Assembly: GCF_003129485.1 (NCBI RefSeq) | Contig: NZ_QFFG01000006.1 | Location: forward strand, 1 to 64,000 | DNA length: 64,000 nt | DNA from: Polaribacter aquimarinus | GTDB lineage: Bacteria; Bacteroidota; Bacteroidia; Flavobacteriales; Flavobacteriaceae | Direction of reading: 5' to 3' | Shown here: positions 8,211-19,153 of the stretch, in pieces | How the letters are laid out: every line of letters begins with the position of its first letter | How positions within the stretch are numbered: position 1 is the stretch's first letter | Program-made: the position numbers and the translations under genes | The notes under the pieces: model-generated | Databases searched by the model: none | Told to the model about the DNA's origin: nothing | Seen by the model: the letters and a program-made list of their open reading frames with translations, nothing else

Positions 8211-10637
8211 ATGAAAATTTCATACAATTGGTTACAACAATTCTTACAAGTTGATTGGGAACCTGTAAAAACAGGAGAATTGTTAACTGATTTAGGTTTA
8301 GAAGTTGAAGGAATTGAGACTAAAGAATCTATAAAAGGAAGTTTAAAAGGTGTAGTCGTAGGTAAAGTTTTAACTTGTAAACAACACCCAAATGCAGACA
8401 GATTAAAAGTTACTTCAGTTGATTTAGGTGATGAAAAACCAGTTCAAATTGTTTGTGGTGCACCAAATGTAGCTTCAGGTCAAAAAGTACCTGTTGCAAC
8501 TATTGGTACAACTTTGTATGACGAAAAAGGCGATGGTTTTAAGATAAAAAAAGGAAAAATTAGAGGAGAAGAAAGTTTTGGAATGATTTGCGCTGAAGAT
8601 GAACTAGGTCTTGGTATAAGTCATGATGGAATTATGGTTTTAGATAAAAAACTAAAAGTTGGAACTCCTGCTGCTGAGGTTTTTAATATAGAGGTAGATT
8701 ATGTTTTCGAAATCGGATTAACACCAAACAGATCTGATGCAATGAGTCATTTTGGAGTGGCTAGAGATTTACGTGCTGGGTTAATTCAGCAAGATGAAAA
8801 ATTAGAATTAATATCACCTTCAGTTAGTGATTTTCATGTAGATGAAAGAAGACTTCGTTTTGACGTTGAAGTAGAAGATAAAGATTTAGTGCCTCGTTAT
8901 TGCGGAATTACAATTACTGATGTCGAAGTTAAAGAATCTCCACAATGGATTCAAAATCGATTAAAATCGATTGGTTTGGCTCCCAAAAATAATATTGTAG
9001 ATATTACCAATTATGTATTACACGAATTAGGGCAACCATTGCATGCGTTTGATGCCCAGAAAATTAAAGGAAATAAAATCTTAGTAAAAACTTTAGAAGA
9101 AGGTACTAAATTTATTACTCTAGATGAAGTAGAAAGAGAATTATCATCAGAAGATATCATGATTTGTGATGCAGATTCTAATCCACTTTGTATTGGTGGA
9201 GTTTTTGGAGGATTAAAGTCTGGAGTTACAGAAAATACTACCTCAATTTTTTTAGAAAGTGCTTATTTTAACCCAGTTTCTATTAGAAAAACAGCAAAAA
9301 GACATGCTTTAAATACTGACGCTTCTTTTCGTTTTGAAAGAGGAATTGATATTAACTTGACTGAATATGCTTTAAAAAGAGCTGCTCTTTTAATAGAAGA
9401 ATATGCTGGAGGAAAATTAGCATCTGATATCTCTGATTTTTACCCTGAAAAAATAGAAGATTTTCAAGTGTTTTTATCTTACGAAAATGCATATCGTATA
9501 ATAGGACAAGAAATTCCGAAAGAAACGATTAAGAATATTTTAGCTTCATTAGAAATAAAAATTAATAGTGAAACAGAAGGTGGTTTAGGATTAACAATAC
9601 CTTCTTACAGAACTGATGTTCAGCGTGAAGCTGATATTATTGAAGAAATTTTAAGAGTCTATGGATACAATAACATAGAGTTTTCTCATAAATTGAATAC
9701 ATCAATTTCTTTTGATTCTAATAAAGAAACAAAGATTGAAAATATTGTTGCCAATCAACTAAGTGCACTTGGTTTTAACGAAACTATGGCGAATTCATTA
9801 ACCAAGCCAGAGTACTCAAGTTTATCTGAAAATATTAATGAAGAAGCTAATGTAGAGATGTTAAATCCATTAAGTAACGATTTAAAAGTGATGCGACAAT
9901 CTTTATTGTTTAGTGGATTAGAATCTGTTGGGTATAACATTAATAGAAAAAATAACGCACTTCAGTTTTATGAGTTTGGTAAGACCTATCATAAGTACAA
10001 TGAAAAATATGAAGAAAATAAGCACTTAACTCTTTTTGTAACAGGAAATCGAACAAAAGAAACTTGGAATATTGATAATAAAATTTCAGATTTCTTTTAT
10101 TTAAAAGGAATTATTACTTCTTTACTTGAGAGGTTAGGAATAGATAAATCAAAATCTTCGCCTTCTAAATTGGATGTTTTTACAGAAGGGATTTCTTTAG
10201 GTTTAGGAAAAATTAAATTAGTTGAATTCGGAGTTGTAAAGCGTTCAATTTTAAAAGAATTCGGAATTAAGCAAGAAGTTTTATTTGCAGATTTTAATTG
10301 GGATGCTATCTTAAAATTAGTAGGGAATAAGAAAATTAAAGTATCAGATTTGCCAAAATTTCCAGCGGTTAAACGTGATTTAGCATTATTATTAGATGGT
10401 AAAACTGAATTTAAAGAAGTGTATAATTTAGCATTCCAGTCAGAAAGAAAACTTTTAAAGGAAGTCGATTTATTTGACGTTTACCAAGGAGATAAATTAC
10501 CAGAAGGTAAAAAATCTTATGCAATAAGTTTCTTATTACAAGATGAATCAAAAACATTAGAAGACAAACAAATAGATAAAATAATGCAAAAATTACAGCA
10601 ATCTTTTGAAAAGAATTTAAATGCTGTTTTAAGATAA
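8211..10637 (+). CDS. pheT: Phenylalanine-tRNA ligase beta subunit
   Basis: From ATG 8211 the protein is 808 residues and opens with MKISYNWLQQF, the standard PheT N terminus. An in-frame TTG at 8184 lies in the promoter. Domains in order: tRNA-binding EMAP/B1 (about 40-155), B3/B4 editing (about 210-390), B5 (about 405-470), the class II-like core and a C-terminal ferredoxin-like anticodon-binding domain (about 715-808). With PheS it charges tRNA-Phe in the cytoplasm. pheS is not nearby. A terminator follows directly. Confidence 0.97.
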   Translation: MKISYNWLQQFLQVDWEPVKTGELLTDLGLEVEGIETKESIKGSLKGVVVGKVLTCKQHPNADRLKVTSVDLGDEKPVQIVCGAPNVASGQKVPVATIGTTLYDEKGDGFKIKKGKIRGEESFGMICAEDELGLGISHDGIMVLDKKLKVGTPAAEVFNIEVDYVFEIGLTPNRSDAMSHFGVARDLRAGLIQQDEKLELISPSVSDFHVDERRLRFDVEVEDKDLVPRYCGITITDVEVKESPQWIQNRLKSIGLAPKNNIVDITNYVLHELGQPLHAFDAQKIKGNKILVKTLEEGTKFITLDEVERELSSEDIMICDADSNPLCIGGVFGGLKSGVTENTTSIFLESAYFNPVSIRKTAKRHALNTDASFRFERGIDINLTEYALKRAALLIEEYAGGKLASDISDFYPEKIEDFQVFLSYENAYRIIGQEIPKETIKNILASLEIKINSETEGGLGLTIPSYRTDVQREADIIEEILRVYGYNNIEFSHKLNTSISFDSNKETKIENIVANQLSALGFNETMANSLTKPEYSSLSENINEEANVEMLNPLSNDLKVMRQSLLFSGLESVGYNINRKNNALQFYEFGKTYHKYNEKYEENKHLTLFVTGNRTKETWNIDNKISDFFYLKGIITSLLERLGIDKSKSSPSKLDVFTEGISLGLGKIKLVEFGVVKRSILKEFGIKQEVLFADFNWDAILKLVGNKKIKVSDLPKFPAVKRDLALLLDGKTEFKEVYNLAFQSERKLLKEVDLFDVYQGDKLPEGKKSYAISFLLQDESKTLEDKQIDKIMQKLQQSFEKNLNAVLR

Positions 10638-10643
10638 TTCTAT

Positions 10644-10667
10644 AGCTCCTTGGTTGGAGCTTTTTTT
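10644..10667 (+). terminator. Rho-independent terminator of pheT
   Basis: AGCTCC (10644-10649) pairs with GGAGCT (10656-10661) over a 6-nt loop, followed by seven T. It sits 7 bp past the pheT stop. Confidence 0.85.
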
Positions 10668-10679
10668 ATATTTAAATAT

Positions 10680-11714
10680 ATGTACAAATTATTAATACGT
10701 CCAATTTTATTTTTATTTGATCCTGAAAAGGTTCATTATTTTATATTTTCTTTAATTAGAACTTTATGTAAAATTCCTTTAATGACATCAATTTTAAGAG
10801 GATTTTATCAAATAAATGATAAAAAATTAGAGCGTAACCTTTTTGGTCTTACTTTTAAAAATCCTGTCGGTTTAGCGGCTGGATTTGATAAAAATGCAGT
10901 TTTATATAACGAACTTTCTAATTTTGGTTTTGGTTTCATAGAAATAGGAACTGTAACTCCTAAAGGACAAATTGGGAATCCAAAGAAAAGATTATTCCGC
11001 TTAAAAGATGATAAAGGAATTATTAATAGAATGGGATTTAATAATGATGGAGTTGAAGCGGCAATAGAGAACTTAAAACAAAATAAAGGAAAAGTTATTA
11101 TAGGTGGAAATATAGGTAAGAACACCAATACTAAACCAGAGGATTATACGGAAGATTACCTTGAGGTTTTTGAACAATTACATCCATATGTAGATTATTT
11201 TGTACTGAATGTGAGTTGTCCTAATGTTGGAAGTCATGCTAAATTAAATGATAAAGAATATTTAGTAGAACTAATAACAGCGTGCCAAAAATTAAATAAT
11301 AGCCAATTAAAGCAAAGACCTATTCTATTAAAAATTGCTCCTGATTTAAACAATACTCAACTAGATGAAATTATAGAACTAGTTGCAGAAACAAAAATTG
11401 ATGGTGTTATCGCTTCAAATACATCAACGACAAGAGATAATTTAAAAGCATCTAAATCACGTTTAGATGAAATTGGTAACGGAGGTGTAAGTGGTCAACC
11501 CATTAAAAATCAAAGTACAAAAGTTATCCAATATTTAGCGAATAAATCTGGTAAATCATTTCCTATTATTGGGGTAGGAGGTATTCATTCTGCTGAAGAT
11601 GCACTTGAGAAGATTAATGCTGGAGCGGATTTGGTTCAAGTTTATACTGGTTTTATTTATGAAGGACCAAGTTTGCTTAAAAAGATACATAAAGCCATTT
11701 TAGAACAATCATAA
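10680..11714 (+). CDS. pyrD: Dihydroorotate dehydrogenase (quinone), class 2
   Basis: The start is set at ATG 10680 (344 residues); a longer frame opening with TTG 10650 runs through the pheT terminator loop. The N terminus has the amphipathic membrane-associating helices of class 2 enzymes. [18 protein letters not shown] and VLNVSCPN are FMN/substrate motifs with the catalytic Ser in place of the class 1 Cys. [13 protein letters not shown] binds the FMN phosphate. It oxidises dihydroorotate to orotate, passing electrons to quinone, in pyrimidine synthesis. The LysE-like gene starts 2 bp after the stop. Confidence 0.96.
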   Translation: MYKLLIRPILFLFDPEKVHYFIFSLIRTLCKIPLMTSILRGFYQINDKKLERNLFGLTFKNPVGLAAGFDKNAVLYNELSNFGFGFIEIGTVTPKGQIGNPKKRLFRLKDDKGIINRMGFNNDGVEAAIENLKQNKGKVIIGGNIGKNTNTKPEDYTEDYLEVFEQLHPYVDYFVLNVSCPNVGSHAKLNDKEYLVELITACQKLNNSQLKQRPILLKIAPDLNNTQLDEIIELVAETKIDGVIASNTSTTRDNLKASKSRLDEIGNGGVSGQPIKNQSTKVIQYLANKSGKSFPIIGVGGIHSAEDALEKINAGADLVQVYTGFIYEGPSLLKKIHKAILEQS

Positions 11715-11716
11715 TT

Positions 11717-12331
11717 ATGATTGAAACATTGTTTTCCTTTGGAGTGGCCACTTTGATTTTAGCCATTTCACCCGGACCAGATAATATTTTTGTATTAACA
11801 CAAAGTGTTGTAAACGGTAAAAAATATGGTTTAGCTACTGTTTTTGGGTTAATTTCTGGTTGTATAATTCATACAACGCTCTTAGCATTTGGTGTATCTG
11901 CAATTATTAAAGAATCAGAAAATTTGTTTTTTGCAATTAAGTTATTTGGTGCTTTCTATTTACTCTATTTGGCTTTTAAAGCTTTAAAATCGGAGGCTTC
12001 TATTGCGTTGAATTCTAATAGTGTTCTTAAGAAAACAACGTTACAATTATTTAAACAAGGGTTTACAATGAATGTTTTAAATCCAAAAGTTTCTATTTTC
12101 TTTTTAGCTTTTTTCCCCGGTTTTTTATTTAGTAAAACCCTTCCAACAGTAATTCAGTTCTATATTTTAGGTTTCTTATTTATGTTGGTTTCATTAATTG
12201 TATTCTCTTTAATTGCAGTTTTAGCAGATGTAATATCACAAAAAATTAGAAATAATACCAATATTGCATTTTACTTAAAATGGATTCAAGTTATCGTTTT
12301 TATAATGATTGCAGTTCTTATTTTAATTTAG
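11717..12331 (+). CDS. LysE/RhtB-family amino-acid exporter
   Basis: This 204-residue protein has about six membrane segments. The N-terminal stretch SPGPDNIFVLTQS and the following G-rich helix are hallmarks of the LysE/RhtB translocator family, which exports amino acids or related small molecules. It begins 2 bp after pyrD, so the two are probably co-transcribed, and ends at a strong hairpin. Substrate cannot be read from sequence. Confidence 0.9.
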   Translation: MIETLFSFGVATLILAISPGPDNIFVLTQSVVNGKKYGLATVFGLISGCIIHTTLLAFGVSAIIKESENLFFAIKLFGAFYLLYLAFKALKSEASIALNSNSVLKKTTLQLFKQGFTMNVLNPKVSIFFLAFFPGFLFSKTLPTVIQFYILGFLFMLVSLIVFSLIAVLADVISQKIRNNTNIAFYLKWIQVIVFIMIAVLILI

Positions 12332-12343
12332 CATTATTATAAA

Positions 12344-12374
12344 AAAACCTTCAATTTTTAGATTGAAGGTTTTG
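12344..12374. terminator. Bidirectional terminator between the LysE-like and DEAD-box genes
   Basis: AAAACCTTCAAT pairs with ATTGAAGGTTTT across a short AT loop, with A and T tracts on each side, so it can stop transcription from both convergent genes. Confidence 0.85.
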
Positions 12375-12394
12375 GGATATTCCGGTATGTAATT

Positions 12395-14203
12395 TTATCT
12401 TTCTCTACGTCTTCTTCCGAAGCCTCCAGATTTTCTATCTCCAGAATTTTTAGGTCGGTCAGATCTTCTGTCTAATTTTCTTTTTCCTCCTTCATCTTTT
12501 CTCCTAGAAGAACTTTCAGAATTTCTTCTTCTTCCAAAACCACCATCTTTATTTCCAAAAGGTTTTTTTCCGCGTCTTTTTCCACCACTAGAACGATCTT
12601 TTTTAGTAATTTCTACATTGACTGAACGCCCATCAAAATCTGGCTGATTTGTTGCAAATGCTTCTAAGGTTGCACTTTCAAAGTTTTTATCAACTTCAAA
12701 GAAAGAGAAAGTGTCTAAAATATCTATGGCACCAATTTCAATTTTATCACCAATATTTTGGTCATTGATTAAACCAATTAATTTCGCTGGATTAAGTTTG
12801 TCTTTTCTTCCAATATTAATAAAAAAACGACTCATGTCTTCACTACTAGATCTTCCTCTAGAATTGTCTTTTGAGGACAAATCGTTTAAATCTTTAGCGT
12901 TTTCATAATATGATAAAAAGGTGTTAAATTCTAAAGAAACAAATTTTTGAATTAATTCTTCTCTAGAAAAACTTTCTAATTTTTCGTAGATGTTAGGTAA
13001 AAATTCTTCTATTTGAGATTTATTAACTTCAATATTTTGCACTTTATCAATCAAATGCATTAATTGGTTTTGGCAAATTTCTTTTCCAGATGGTACCTTA
13101 GTTTCTACAAATTTCTTTTTAATTATTCTTTCAATAGGTCTTAATTTCCCTTTTTCTTTGTTATTTACTAAAACTATGGAAATTCCTTTTTTACCAGCTC
13201 TACCAGTTCTTCCACTTCTATGGTTGTAATTCTCTATTTGATCTGGTAATTTATGGTTAATAACGTGTGTTAAGTTATCAACATCTAAACCTCGTGCAGC
13301 AACATCTGTTGCAACTAGTAATTGAACTGTTTTTTTTCTGAATTTACCCATTACAGAATCACGTTGAGCTTGCGATAAGTCTCCATGTAGTGAATCTGCA
13401 TTATAACCATCTCTAATCAAATTATCTGCTACTTCTTGAGTTTCTCTTCGAGTTCTACAGAAAATAATTCCATAAATGTCAGGATTTAAATCAGCAATTC
13501 TTTTTAAAGCAGGATAACGAGTTCTTTCTGTAACTGCATAATATTCATGACTAACATTATCTGAACCTTGATTTTTTTCACCAGAAGTTACTTCTATAGG
13601 TTTAGTCATGTAGTTTCTGGCAATAGCCTCTACCTCTCTTGGAAACGTTGCAGAAAATAATAAAGTTTGTTTAGTTTCGGGAGTTACTTCTAAAATATTA
13701 TCTAGTTCTTCTTTAAAGCCCATATTTAACATTTCATCGGCTTCATCTAAAACTAACCATTCTATATTTCCTAATTTTAAAGCTCTTCTATTAATTAAGT
13801 CAACAGTTCTACCAGGAGTTCCCACAACTATTTGGGCACCTCGTTTTAGTGCTCTAATTTGCTCTTCTATGTTTGCTCCACCATAAACTGTAACAACTTT
13901 CATATTTGGTAGATATTTTGAAAAGTCTTTAATATTGTTACCAATTTGAACCGCTAATTCTCTTGTAGGAGATAAAATTATAGCCTGTGTGTTTTTGTTA
14001 TCGGAATCTGCTAATTGTAAAATAGGTAAACTAAAAGCTGCAGTTTTTCCTGTACCAGTTTGTGCAAATGCCTTTAAATCGTCTGTAGATGATATAATTT
14101 GTGGAATTGCTTTTTCTTGAATAACGGTAGGTTTTTCGTAACCTAAATCCGCCAATGCTTTGTTTATAGGCTCTTTTAAGCCTAATTCTAAAAATGTTGA
14201 CAT
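12395..14203 (-). CDS. DEAD-box ATP-dependent RNA helicase (DeaD/CsdA-like)
   Basis: The 602-residue product has a helicase core: Q motif (PTVIQEKAIP), AQTGTGKTAAF (Walker A), VLDEADEML (DEAD box), SAT, and HRSGRTGRAG in RecA domain 2. A DbpA-type RNA-binding domain (about 455-535) with MSRFFINIGRKDKLNP follows. The tail from about 540 is rich in Arg, Gly, Ser and Lys (RRR, GGK repeats), which suits RNA binding. Its role would be RNA unwinding in ribosome assembly, RNA decay or cold adaptation. It stands alone behind a leader of about 90 nt that can form hairpins. Confidence 0.95.
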   Translation of the reverse strand: MSTFLELGLKEPINKALADLGYEKPTVIQEKAIPQIISSTDDLKAFAQTGTGKTAAFSLPILQLADSDNKNTQAIILSPTRELAVQIGNNIKDFSKYLPNMKVVTVYGGANIEEQIRALKRGAQIVVGTPGRTVDLINRRALKLGNIEWLVLDEADEMLNMGFKEELDNILEVTPETKQTLLFSATFPREVEAIARNYMTKPIEVTSGEKNQGSDNVSHEYYAVTERTRYPALKRIADLNPDIYGIIFCRTRRETQEVADNLIRDGYNADSLHGDLSQAQRDSVMGKFRKKTVQLLVATDVAARGLDVDNLTHVINHKLPDQIENYNHRSGRTGRAGKKGISIVLVNNKEKGKLRPIERIIKKKFVETKVPSGKEICQNQLMHLIDKVQNIEVNKSQIEEFLPNIYEKLESFSREELIQKFVSLEFNTFLSYYENAKDLNDLSSKDNSRGRSSSEDMSRFFINIGRKDKLNPAKLIGLINDQNIGDKIEIGAIDILDTFSFFEVDKNFESATLEAFATNQPDFDGRSVNVEITKKDRSSGGKRRGKKPFGNKDGGFGRRRNSESSSRRKDEGGKRKLDRRSDRPKNSGDRKSGGFGRRRRER

Positions 14204-14299
14204 TACTGTGTTTTTGTGGATTCACAGAACGCCCACCTGCAAACCCGTTTATAATTCGGACTGATTTTTTACGAGTTACCCCATAAAATTAAAATCGTG

Positions 14300-14307
14300 C
14301 AAATGTA
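14300..14307 (-). promoter_or_regulatory. -7 promoter element of the DEAD-box helicase gene
   Basis: The minus strand reads TACATTTG, a perfect TAnnTTTG match, about 97 bp upstream of the start codon. The implied leader is long, and CTGTG/CACAG within it can pair just before the ATG. Confidence 0.55.
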
Positions 14308-14325
14308 CATTAAATAAAATAGATA

Positions 14326-15708
14326 CTACTCGCTAATTAATTCTTTTAGCTGATTGTAAATTTTTCTGGAAGAAATAGATGCATATCCATTTTGGACAAT
14401 TCCTTTTTTGTCAATAATAATAGAACGAGGCATTTTACTTGTTAGAAAATTATTTGCTTCGCTTGTAGCATCTATGTAGAATTGATTTTTTATATCTAAC
14501 TTATGAATTCTATCTTTCGAATTTCCGTCAATTTTTATTTGTATAAACTGTATGTCTGGAAATTTTTTTGATAAATAGTTCATTCTTGATGAAATATACA
14601 TTGGAGAAACATATTCAGGATTCCAAAAGAATAAGAAAGAATTTTTATTTTTTATAATTTTATGAATGCTTTGTTTTCTTTCATTAAAATCATATACCTG
14701 AAAATTATTTATTTTTTTTCCTTTGTGAACAGCTTTATTATCTGTTAGTAAGAGTCTAACATGGTTTTTGTCTTCATCACTAGTACTTAATTCAAAATAG
14801 GTGTTGAATGCATCTTTGTTTACATCACAACTAGATTTTCTATAAAAATGCCCAATTACGGTTTGCTTTAAAAAAGCATTTTTAGATTTTTTGGACGATA
14901 TTTTAGTATCAATAGTGTTTAATAAATCTTTAGTAAAATCTGAAGAGTATTCATTTGCCATGGGTTTATGACCTAATGAATATGTAGAATTATATAAATA
15001 GTTTCTAACATATTGAGTGTAAGGAGGATAATACATCAAAGAATCTTTATTAATATTTACTACTTTTCTGTGTTTGAAAAATGTTTCATCTAAATCATGA
15101 AAATCTTTTTTGTTAGAATATTTTAAATGAACTATGGGGTATCTTTCTATACGTGCATATATAGGATAAGTTAGAGCTACATTTAATACAGTATTAAAAC
15201 CAGAGGTTTCATCTGGGTGCTCTGTGATATATTCTTTGTATGTAATATCTTTTAAAAATAAAATTGAATCAGTTTTTTCCTTGAATTCTCTAGGTTCTAA
15301 ATGATTCAATTTGTAAAACACTTTGTTATCCTTTTCATCTTCTAAAAAACAATCAATTAAGATATTATTTCTTTCAGCCCCTTTACCTGCAAAAACCAAA
15401 GATTCATCAAAATCCCATGTGTTTAAACGTAACATTAAACTGTCTTTTGGTTCTAAATAAATATATTGATTTTCGATTCCATGAACAAAATAGTATAAAC
15501 CTTCGCTAATATTCTTAAACCTCCCTAAAAAACGATTATTATTATCTAGAAATAGCGTATCAATAACCTTATCCATAGCATAAAGAATAACATGATTCGT
15601 TTTTGGATTAATAATCTTACCGCCAAAAAATGTGTGCGAATCTTTATCTGATTTGCAACCTATTATGGCGTTGAAAATAATAATATAAAAAAGTAAGTGT
15701 TTTATCAT
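14326..15708 (-). CDS. Lipoprotein with a thioredoxin/TlpA-like C-terminal domain lacking CXXC
   Basis: This 460-residue protein starts with a lipoprotein signal (Cys 18 in IIGCKS). The N-terminal region (about 25-110) resembles the beta-rich domain found before TlpA-like modules in Bacteroidetes. The C-terminal ~140 residues have the thioredoxin layout: a strand leading into FFWNPEYVSP where TlpA proteins have FWASWCxPC, and a cis-Pro-like segment MPRSIIIDKKG. Both redox cysteines are absent, so it is unlikely to be an oxidoreductase and may be a binding or structural protein. The gene is monocistronic. Confidence 0.7.
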   Translation of the reverse strand: MIKHLLFYIIIFNAIIGCKSDKDSHTFFGGKIINPKTNHVILYAMDKVIDTLFLDNNNRFLGRFKNISEGLYYFVHGIENQYIYLEPKDSLMLRLNTWDFDESLVFAGKGAERNNILIDCFLEDEKDNKVFYKLNHLEPREFKEKTDSILFLKDITYKEYITEHPDETSGFNTVLNVALTYPIYARIERYPIVHLKYSNKKDFHDLDETFFKHRKVVNINKDSLMYYPPYTQYVRNYLYNSTYSLGHKPMANEYSSDFTKDLLNTIDTKISSKKSKNAFLKQTVIGHFYRKSSCDVNKDAFNTYFELSTSDEDKNHVRLLLTDNKAVHKGKKINNFQVYDFNERKQSIHKIIKNKNSFLFFWNPEYVSPMYISSRMNYLSKKFPDIQFIQIKIDGNSKDRIHKLDIKNQFYIDATSEANNFLTSKMPRSIIIDKKGIVQNGYASISSRKIYNQLKELISE

Positions 15709-15853
15709 TTAAAAATATACATTTCTGCAATCACAAATTTAACTATTCAAGGAAGCTATTCTTGTTAATTCGTTGTTAAAATAGTTCTTAAAAAACTATA
15801 TTTTTTTGTAAAAAACGGTTTAAAATACTAATAGAAAAGAGAAATCTAATTTG

Positions 15854-15861
15854 TACTTTTG
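15854..15861 (+). promoter_or_regulatory. -7 promoter element of the ABC-F gene
   Basis: TACTTTTG matches TAnnTTTG 22 bp before the ATG at 15884. No clear -33 TTG lies at the usual spacing. Confidence 0.55.
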
Positions 15862-15874
15862 CAGCAAATTTTAA

Positions 15875-17503
<1,629 letters not shown>

Positions 17504-17517
17504 TATTACTATTTAAC

Positions 17518-17553
17518 AAATACCCGAAAAATTTAAATTTTTCGGGTATTTAG
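17518..17553. terminator. Bidirectional terminator between the ABC-F gene and oxyR
   Basis: AAATACCCGAAAAATTT is followed directly by its reverse complement, making a long perfect palindrome between the two convergent genes. It serves both directions. Confidence 0.85.
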
Positions 17554-17586
17554 TTTTAGGTTAATTGTACTAAACCTAGTTTACTA

Positions 17587-18531
17587 TTATTTAGTCTTCT
17601 GTAAAGGACTAACTATTTTAACATCAGAAAAAGCAATTGCACCTTTTATAACACCATCAATAGTTTTCTTCAAAGCTTCAATCAATTGCATTTTTAATTG
17701 TGATTTATGGTAAATTAAACTTACCTCTCTAGCTGGTGGTGGGTTTGTAAATTCACGCAAATATCTTTTGTCAGTTTCGTTTATGTCTAAAGTATGTAGG
17801 TAGGGTAAAAGAGTCATTCCAAGACCCTCTTTTGATAGTTTTATTAATGTATCAAAACTTCCACTTTCTAGTTGAAAGCCTTTCTTGTTGTCAATTTTAT
17901 GATTTCTACACAAGTTAATTACACTATCTTTAAAGCAATGCCCATCTTCTAATAATAGAATATCTTCCATTTCTAATTCATCAGAAGTAATATATTTATT
18001 ATTAAAAAGTCTATGATTTTGAGGTATTAAACCAACGAAGGGTTCATAATATAAAGGTCTTTCTTTGATCGCTTCATTTTCTAGAGGAGTTGCTGCTATA
18101 GCAGCATCTATATGTCCATCTATAAGCTTTCTAATAATTTCTTCGGTGGTTAGCTCTTCGATAATCAACTTAACTTTAGGATATTTTTTTGTGAAATTAT
18201 GTAAGAACATAGGTAATAAGGTAGGCATTATTGTTGGAATGATACCTAGTTTAAATTCACCCCCAATATATCCTTTTTGTTGATGGACAATATCTAATAT
18301 TCTATTGCTTTCATCTACAACTACTTTAGCTTGTTCTACAATTTTTTTCCCTACCTCTGTAAGTTCTATAGGTTTTTTTGAACGGTTAAATATTTGAATG
18401 TCTAATTCATCTTCTAATTTTTGAATTTGCATACTTAACGTAGGCTGTGTAACAAAACTATGTTCTGCAGCTACCGTAAAATTTTGATACTCTGCTACAG
18501 ATAAAACGTATTTTAATTGTGTGATAGTCAT
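17587..18531 (-). CDS. oxyR: OxyR, peroxide-sensing LysR-type regulator
   Basis: The 314-residue product has an N-terminal winged helix-turn-helix (1-60, FTVAAEHSFVTQPTLSMQIQKLE) and a LysR substrate-binding domain. LLLEDGHCFKDSVINLC holds two cysteines with eight residues between them, the spacing of the Cys199/Cys208 redox switch of E. coli OxyR. Peroxide would oxidise this pair and activate target genes. It is divergent from dps, a classic OxyR target, and the shared 103-bp spacer carries GATA/TATC inverted repeats that may be its binding sites. Confidence 0.93.
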   Translation of the reverse strand: MTITQLKYVLSVAEYQNFTVAAEHSFVTQPTLSMQIQKLEDELDIQIFNRSKKPIELTEVGKKIVEQAKVVVDESNRILDIVHQQKGYIGGEFKLGIIPTIMPTLLPMFLHNFTKKYPKVKLIIEELTTEEIIRKLIDGHIDAAIAATPLENEAIKERPLYYEPFVGLIPQNHRLFNNKYITSDELEMEDILLLEDGHCFKDSVINLCRNHKIDNKKGFQLESGSFDTLIKLSKEGLGMTLLPYLHTLDINETDKRYLREFTNPPPAREVSLIYHKSQLKMQLIEALKKTIDGVIKGAIAFSDVKIVSPLQKTK

Positions 18532-18554
18532 TTTGAATAAAAAATTTTGATAAA

Positions 18555-18619
18555 GATATTAAAACTATCAATAATAATTATAGTTTATTAAAATTATTTT
18601 CTGATAATTTTGACTTATC
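18555..18619. promoter_or_regulatory. oxyR-dps intergenic operator region with inverted repeats and dps promoter
   Basis: GATA-N7-TATC (18555-18569) and GATAA-N7-TTATC (18603-18619) are inverted repeats about 50 bp apart. A perfect -7 box, TAATTTTG (18605-18612), lies inside the second repeat and reads toward dps. The arrangement suits a regulator bound over both divergent promoters, OxyR being the obvious candidate; the half-sites are offset from the E. coli ATAG-N7-CTAT pattern. Confidence 0.5.
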
Positions 18620-18634
18620 AAAAAAAACAATAAA

Positions 18635-19105
18635 ATGAACAAAACAATATTAGGTTTAGACAAGCATCAAACTGCAAATTTAGTTAATGAATTAAATGGA
18701 TTGTTAGCAAACTTTCAAATTTATTATCAAAATTTAAGAGGTTTACATTGGAACATAAAAGGTAAAAACTTTTTTGAATTGCATACAAAATTTGAAGAAT
18801 TTTATACTGATTCTCAAGTTAAAATAGATGATATCGCAGAAAGAATTTTAACTCTACAAGGTAAGCCTTTGCATACTTTTTTAGATTATATTGATAACGC
18901 TTCAGTTCCTGTTGGTAAAAACATTTCTAATGATGTACAAGGTATAGAATTGGTTGTAAATTCGCTTTCTGAATTACTAAAAATAGAAAGAGTAATATTA
19001 GAATTATCTGATCAAGCTGATGATGAAGGAACAAACTCAATGATGAGTGATTTTATTTCTGAACAAGAAAAAACAATATGGATGCTTAATTCCTGGTTAG
19101 GATAG
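18635..19105 (+). CDS. dps: Dps-family ferritin-like DNA-protection protein
   Basis: The 156-residue four-helix protein has LRGLHWNIKGKNFFELHTKFEEFYTD (about 34-59), which supplies the inter-subunit ferroxidase His and acidic ligands of Dps dodecamers. It would oxidise Fe(II) with hydrogen peroxide, store iron, and protect DNA under oxidative stress. Divergence from oxyR and the operator-like repeats suggest peroxide induction. It ends in a hairpin terminator. Confidence 0.95.
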   Translation: MNKTILGLDKHQTANLVNELNGLLANFQIYYQNLRGLHWNIKGKNFFELHTKFEEFYTDSQVKIDDIAERILTLQGKPLHTFLDYIDNASVPVGKNISNDVQGIELVVNSLSELLKIERVILELSDQADDEGTNSMMSDFISEQEKTIWMLNSWLG

Positions 19106-19122
19106 TTAATATATTATTAAAT

Positions 19123-19153
19123 GAAAAAGGAACTTAAAAAAAGTTTCTTTTTC
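19123..19153. terminator. Bidirectional terminator between dps and the beta-barrel gene
   Basis: GAAAAAGGAACTT pairs with AAGTTTCTTTTTC (one mismatch) around an A-rich loop, between two convergent genes. The last stem base touches the stop codon of the minus-strand gene. Confidence 0.7.

Noticed and set aside
10808..11128. Minus-strand ORF of 106 codons
   Set aside because: It is antisense to pyrD in a conserved region; composition (Pro, Phe, Ser, Leu) is typical of a shadow frame.
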